Under the pieces are notes generated by a model. It was not told where the DNA came from. It saw only the letters and a program-made list of their open reading frames with translations, and ran no database searches. 64,000 nt of DNA, from the NCBI RefSeq assembly GCF_002954445.1, contig NZ_MQWA01000001.1, positions 833,931 through 897,930 of the forward strand. Reading direction: 5' to 3'. The translations under genes and the position numbers were made by a program. This document shows, one piece after another, positions 63,351-64,000 of the stretch. The stretch is from Rubritalea profundi. Lineage in GTDB: Bacteria; Verrucomicrobiota; Verrucomicrobiia; Verrucomicrobiales; Akkermansiaceae. The stretch's first letter is position 1. The number at the start of each line of letters is the position of its first letter.

Positions 63351-64000
63351 GATTCATCAGACAGACTAAATGAGCTGAGCGTAATCCGCGACAAAAACGA
63401 TCTAGCTCCCTTTGATCTTATCCTTGCCGATGAGGCACATCGTTGCGCAGGCAAGATTGGCTCAGACTACTCCACAGTCCTTGATAACGATCAAATACCC
63501 GCTGTAAATCGCCTGTTCATGACAGCAACGCCCAAGGTGTTCGCTGCCCATTCCATGAAACAAGCGGCGGATTCTGGTGTTGATGTGGTTTCAATGGATG
63601 ATGAGGCTACCTTTGGTAAGGTCCTGCACACACTCTCTTTTGGTGAAGCTATTGAGCAAAAGCTCCTGACCGATTACCAAGTGGTGGTTGTCGGCATTGA
63701 TAGCCCATCCTATGAGAGCATGATCACTGAGCGCACTCTGGTCAAAACAGACACTGACATTGAGCCTGATGCACAATACCTGGCCAGCCACATTGGTTTG
63801 GCAAAGGCCATGAAGAACTACAATCTAAGGCGCATCATTAGCTTTCACTCTAGAGTTAAATCGTCGCGTGATTTTGCTAATGACCTCCCTAAAGTCATCG
63901 AGTGGATGCCTGAATCAAACAGACCTGATGGTGAGTTGATCACCAGCTATGTATCAGGTGCCATGCCCACCAATCAAAGAAACCAAAGCCTTCAGGCACT
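63351..64000 (+). CDS. DEAD/DEAH-box helicase fragment, 5'-truncated, runs off the window
   Basis: Open frame from just after a TGA at 63348-63350 to the window end, with no start codon near its beginning. It opens inside a helicase core: DLAPFDLILADEAHRCAGKI (motif II DEAH), RLFMTATPKVF (motif III, TAT) and IISFHSRVKSSRDFAND (motif IV region). These are typical of large restriction-type or phage-type SF2 helicases. Walker A (motif I) and the residues before it should lie upstream but are replaced by the dispersed repeat. The gene is therefore probably a remnant truncated at its 5' end; its 3' part is outside the window. Confidence 0.8.

Noticed and set aside
63113-63454. Minus-strand 113-codon frame across the repeats near the window end
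   Set aside because: It spans dispersed repeat B and part of the helicase frame, and its composition reflects repeat sequence, not a protein family.

Overview
The window looks like a chromosomal segment of a verrucomicrobial bacterium, probably a marine or aquatic member of Verrucomicrobiales. The evidence is the many families typical of Planctomycetes-Verrucomicrobia: DUF1080, DUF6288, DUF6797 and DUF4159 proteins, ThuA, PVC-type membrane-bound dehydrogenase/heme-binding proteins, and secreted sialate O-acetylesterase. In addition, a Y-family polymerase carries an operator matching the LexA motif reported for Verrucomicrobia (TGTTC-N4-GAACA).

Layout. 1-4.5 kb: a K+ channel, a GYF/DUF805 membrane protein and an IcmF-type acyl-CoA mutase spread over several reading frames, all on the minus strand. 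4.8-16.5 kb: mostly secreted catabolic proteins (SMP-30 lactonase, DUF1080, an SGNH/dehydrogenase-cytochrome/FG-GAP trio, a broken DUF4159 gene, PhoD phosphatase, DUF6288). 16.8-20.7 kb: a tripartite tricarboxylate transporter (TctA plus a TctC-TctB fusion) next to an idonate-dehydrogenase-like enzyme, suggesting sugar-acid uptake and oxidation. 20.8-23.8 kb: a sialate O-acetylesterase. 24.1-27.1 kb: the SOS-type polymerase and a subtilase. 27.2-35.1 kb: mrp followed by a Bat operon (DUF58, DUF4381-like, BatA, BatB/C, BatD/E). 35.1-45.4 kb: a decayed transposase, two secreted oxidation loci (SGNH-dehydrogenase-cytochrome plus ThuA; DUF1080-DUF6797-dehydrogenase plus a pentaheme cytochrome) and a repeat-rich gap. 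45.5-47.9 kb: TPP riboswitch and thiC. 48-54.9 kb: rhodanese-YceI fusion, YrbL-like protein, PspA, a TPMT-like methyltransferase, a divergent pair of unknown paralogues, an AI-2E family transporter and a cupin. 54.9-63 kb: NhaC antiporter, peroxiredoxin, a candidate selenoprotein, MetY, Lgt, M42 peptidase and DAHP synthase. 63-64 kb: repeats and a 5'-truncated helicase running off the end.

Three things stand out. (1) The thioredoxin-like gene at 57048-58136 stays in one frame through a UGA where cysteine would fit, and the UGA is followed at SECIS distance by a perfect hairpin with G in the loop: a candidate selenoprotein next to a peroxiredoxin. (2) A non-palindromic motif around AAATTYCTAGCAGTCA occurs seven times between genes, usually just upstream of secreted catabolic genes and oriented toward them: a candidate promoter or activator site. 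(3) At least six genes are broken by single-base shifts, mostly at short homopolymers, so either the assembly carries indel errors or this region is decaying; the broken genes should be read as one gene each. No tRNA, rRNA or CRISPR array was found.
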